DNA of 13,351 nucleotides from Puniceicoccales bacterium (GTDB taxonomy: Bacteria; Verrucomicrobiota; Verrucomicrobiia; Opitutales; JAIRKQ01): contig JAISXS010000030.1 in NCBI GenBank assembly GCA_031270385.1, positions 1-13,351 of the forward strand, read 5' to 3'. The position numbers were made by a program, and so were the translations under genes. The notes under the pieces are model-generated. The model was not told the origin of the DNA. It searched no databases and was given only the letters and a program-made list of their open reading frames with translations. How positions within the stretch are numbered: the stretch's first letter is position 1; the number at the start of each line of letters is the position of its first letter. Positions 12,586 to 13,351 of the stretch are shown here, in pieces.

Positions 12586-13351
12586 ATCTGAAAATCTTTT
12601 GATAGCAAGTGTTGCCAACGACGTGAGTTCTAACTCCTCAAAAAGGTTTATGATATCAGCAATGCTACGGTTGATTTCCACCTCCGGGAGCGTAAATTCG
12701 ATGTTATTTTTCAGCGAAATCAGTTGGCGATTGCGCAAAATGATATCCACAGAGTTAACAAGCGATGCCCTAATTTTCTGCGATGAAATTTTATCAATAT
12801 TTCTCATCATATTTTCGATTGTCCCAAACTGGCCGAGTAGCACACTCGCCCTCTTGTGCCCTATTCCACTGACGCCCGTGATGTTATCCGCGGTATCACC
12901 GAGGAGGGACAAGTAATCAACGATTTGCTCCGGAGAAACTCCAAATTTTTCAGCAACGCCATTTCTATCCAAAATTTTCCACATACCCCTATCGCCTGCC
13001 GATGGCGGCAGCATCTGAAAAACCGACTCACAGACGCATTGGGCAAAGTCCTTGTCCCCGCTGGCTATGTAAGAAATTTCTCCCCTCGCACTGGCGATAC
13101 TGGCAAACGCAGCTAACAAATCATCCGCTTCCAAACCCTCTTCAACCATTATATAATATCCATGTGCGACCGCCAGCAAGTTTATATACTCCAATTGCCG
13201 CTTCAACTCTTCCGGCATCGCCTTTCTATTGGCCTTGTAGGCTGACAAAATTGTTTTCCTCGCATCAGAACCACCGGAATCGAAAAATATGCAAATTCCA
13301 TCGGGTGCAATCGTGTCTTCAAGCTTCCATAGTGACCGAATCCACCCGTAC
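12568..13351 (-). CDS. 5'-3' exonuclease (PolA N-terminal/FEN type), start outside the window
   Basis: Flap endonuclease-type nuclease that removes RNA primers and flaps; either stand-alone or the first domain of DNA polymerase I. The frame is open to the window edge, and the residues before 13248 continue the family pattern (YGWIRSLWKLE, GICIFFDSGGSDARKTIL, then YKANRKAMPEEL), so the TTG at 13248 is not the start. Metal-binding motifs: EEGLEADDLLA, ASGDKDFAQ and LLGDTADNITGVSGIGHKRA (GDxxDNIxGVxGIG, helix-hairpin-helix). 260 residues are visible; about 25-30 are missing at the N-terminus, so the whole is about 290, the size of the bare exonuclease domain. After ELELTSLATLAIKRF the last codons YSRLI and the TGA stop are encoded by the terminal repeat of R7, and no polymerase domain follows. 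It may be a polA cut short or a natural stand-alone enzyme. Confidence 0.88.
   Translation of the reverse strand, partial: YGWIRSLWKLEDTIAPDGICIFFDSGGSDARKTILSAYKANRKAMPEELKRQLEYINLLAVAHGYYIMVEEGLEADDLLAAFASIASARGEISYIASGDKDFAQCVCESVFQMLPPSAGDRGMWKILDRNGVAEKFGVSPEQIVDYLSLLGDTADNITGVSGIGHKRASVLLGQFGTIENMMRNIDKISSQKIRASLVNSVDIILRNRQLISLKNNIEFTLPEVEINRSIADIINLFEELELTSLATLAIKRFSDYSRLI

Noticed and set aside
12297..12586. Plus- and minus-strand frames through the GC-rich island
   Set aside because: Several frames are open at once, which reflects GC content and the hairpin; none resembles a known protein, and they run into the MITE.
1..13351. CRISPR array, phage genes or a classical toxin-antitoxin pair
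   Set aside because: No regularly spaced identical repeats, no phage structural genes, and the Fic protein carries its own inhibitory helix with no small partner gene.

Overview
The window looks like chromosomal DNA of an anaerobic or facultatively anaerobic bacterium of mid-range GC, probably Verrucomicrobiota close to the Opitutae. This is inference from gene types: a MurC-MurB fusion protein, a family-4-like uracil-DNA glycosylase ending in ISEKQRNYFL, and a three-part diadenylate cyclase with an EIIA-like N-terminus. No 16S rRNA is present to confirm it. An oxygen-sensitive class III ribonucleotide reductase (nrdD) indicates growth without oxygen.

Layout. Positions 1-99 hold the tail of a membrane protein on the plus strand, which meets nrdD (102-2237, minus) tail to tail. 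nrdD has its own promoter with two NrdR-box-like sites 31 bp apart. Upstream on the minus strand lie murC/murB as one fused gene (2373-4550) and murG (4543-5658), overlapping by 8 bp and translated from a promoter just in front of murG. The plus strand then carries a uracil-DNA glycosylase (5907-6770), exonuclease III (7074-7847), tRNA-Gln(CUG), tRNA-Arg(CCU), ispF (8417-8902) and a diadenylate cyclase (9011-10330). The last part is on the minus strand: a fic gene broken in two (10425-11465), an unrecognised ORF (11704-12225), a GC-rich hairpin island (about 12300-12490), and a 5'-3' exonuclease gene (12568 to the window end, start outside).

The most notable structure is a family of about 104-105 bp elements with imperfect terminal inverted repeats beginning TATAG. 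Five complete copies, one copy degraded at one end and one half copy lie at or just behind gene ends from 6789 to 12585. They look like miniature inverted-repeat transposable elements (MITEs) that duplicate a TA target, and resemble the Neisseria Correia elements in size and ends. One copy sits inside the fic gene: removing 102 bp and one TA restores a single continuous 312-codon Fic protein with a C-terminal MerR-like domain. Another copy supplies the stop codon of the exonuclease gene, so that gene may be a shortened polA.

A second recurring signal is TTGA(C/G)-N18-ACGGT, seen with exactly the same spacing in front of murG, ispF and the cyclase gene; in the first two the GTG start lies exactly 9 nt behind it, which suggests very short leaders. 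Together the genes cover cell wall precursor synthesis, deoxynucleotide supply, base-excision repair, isoprenoid synthesis and cyclic di-AMP signalling. The accessory part is the fic locus and its insertions.
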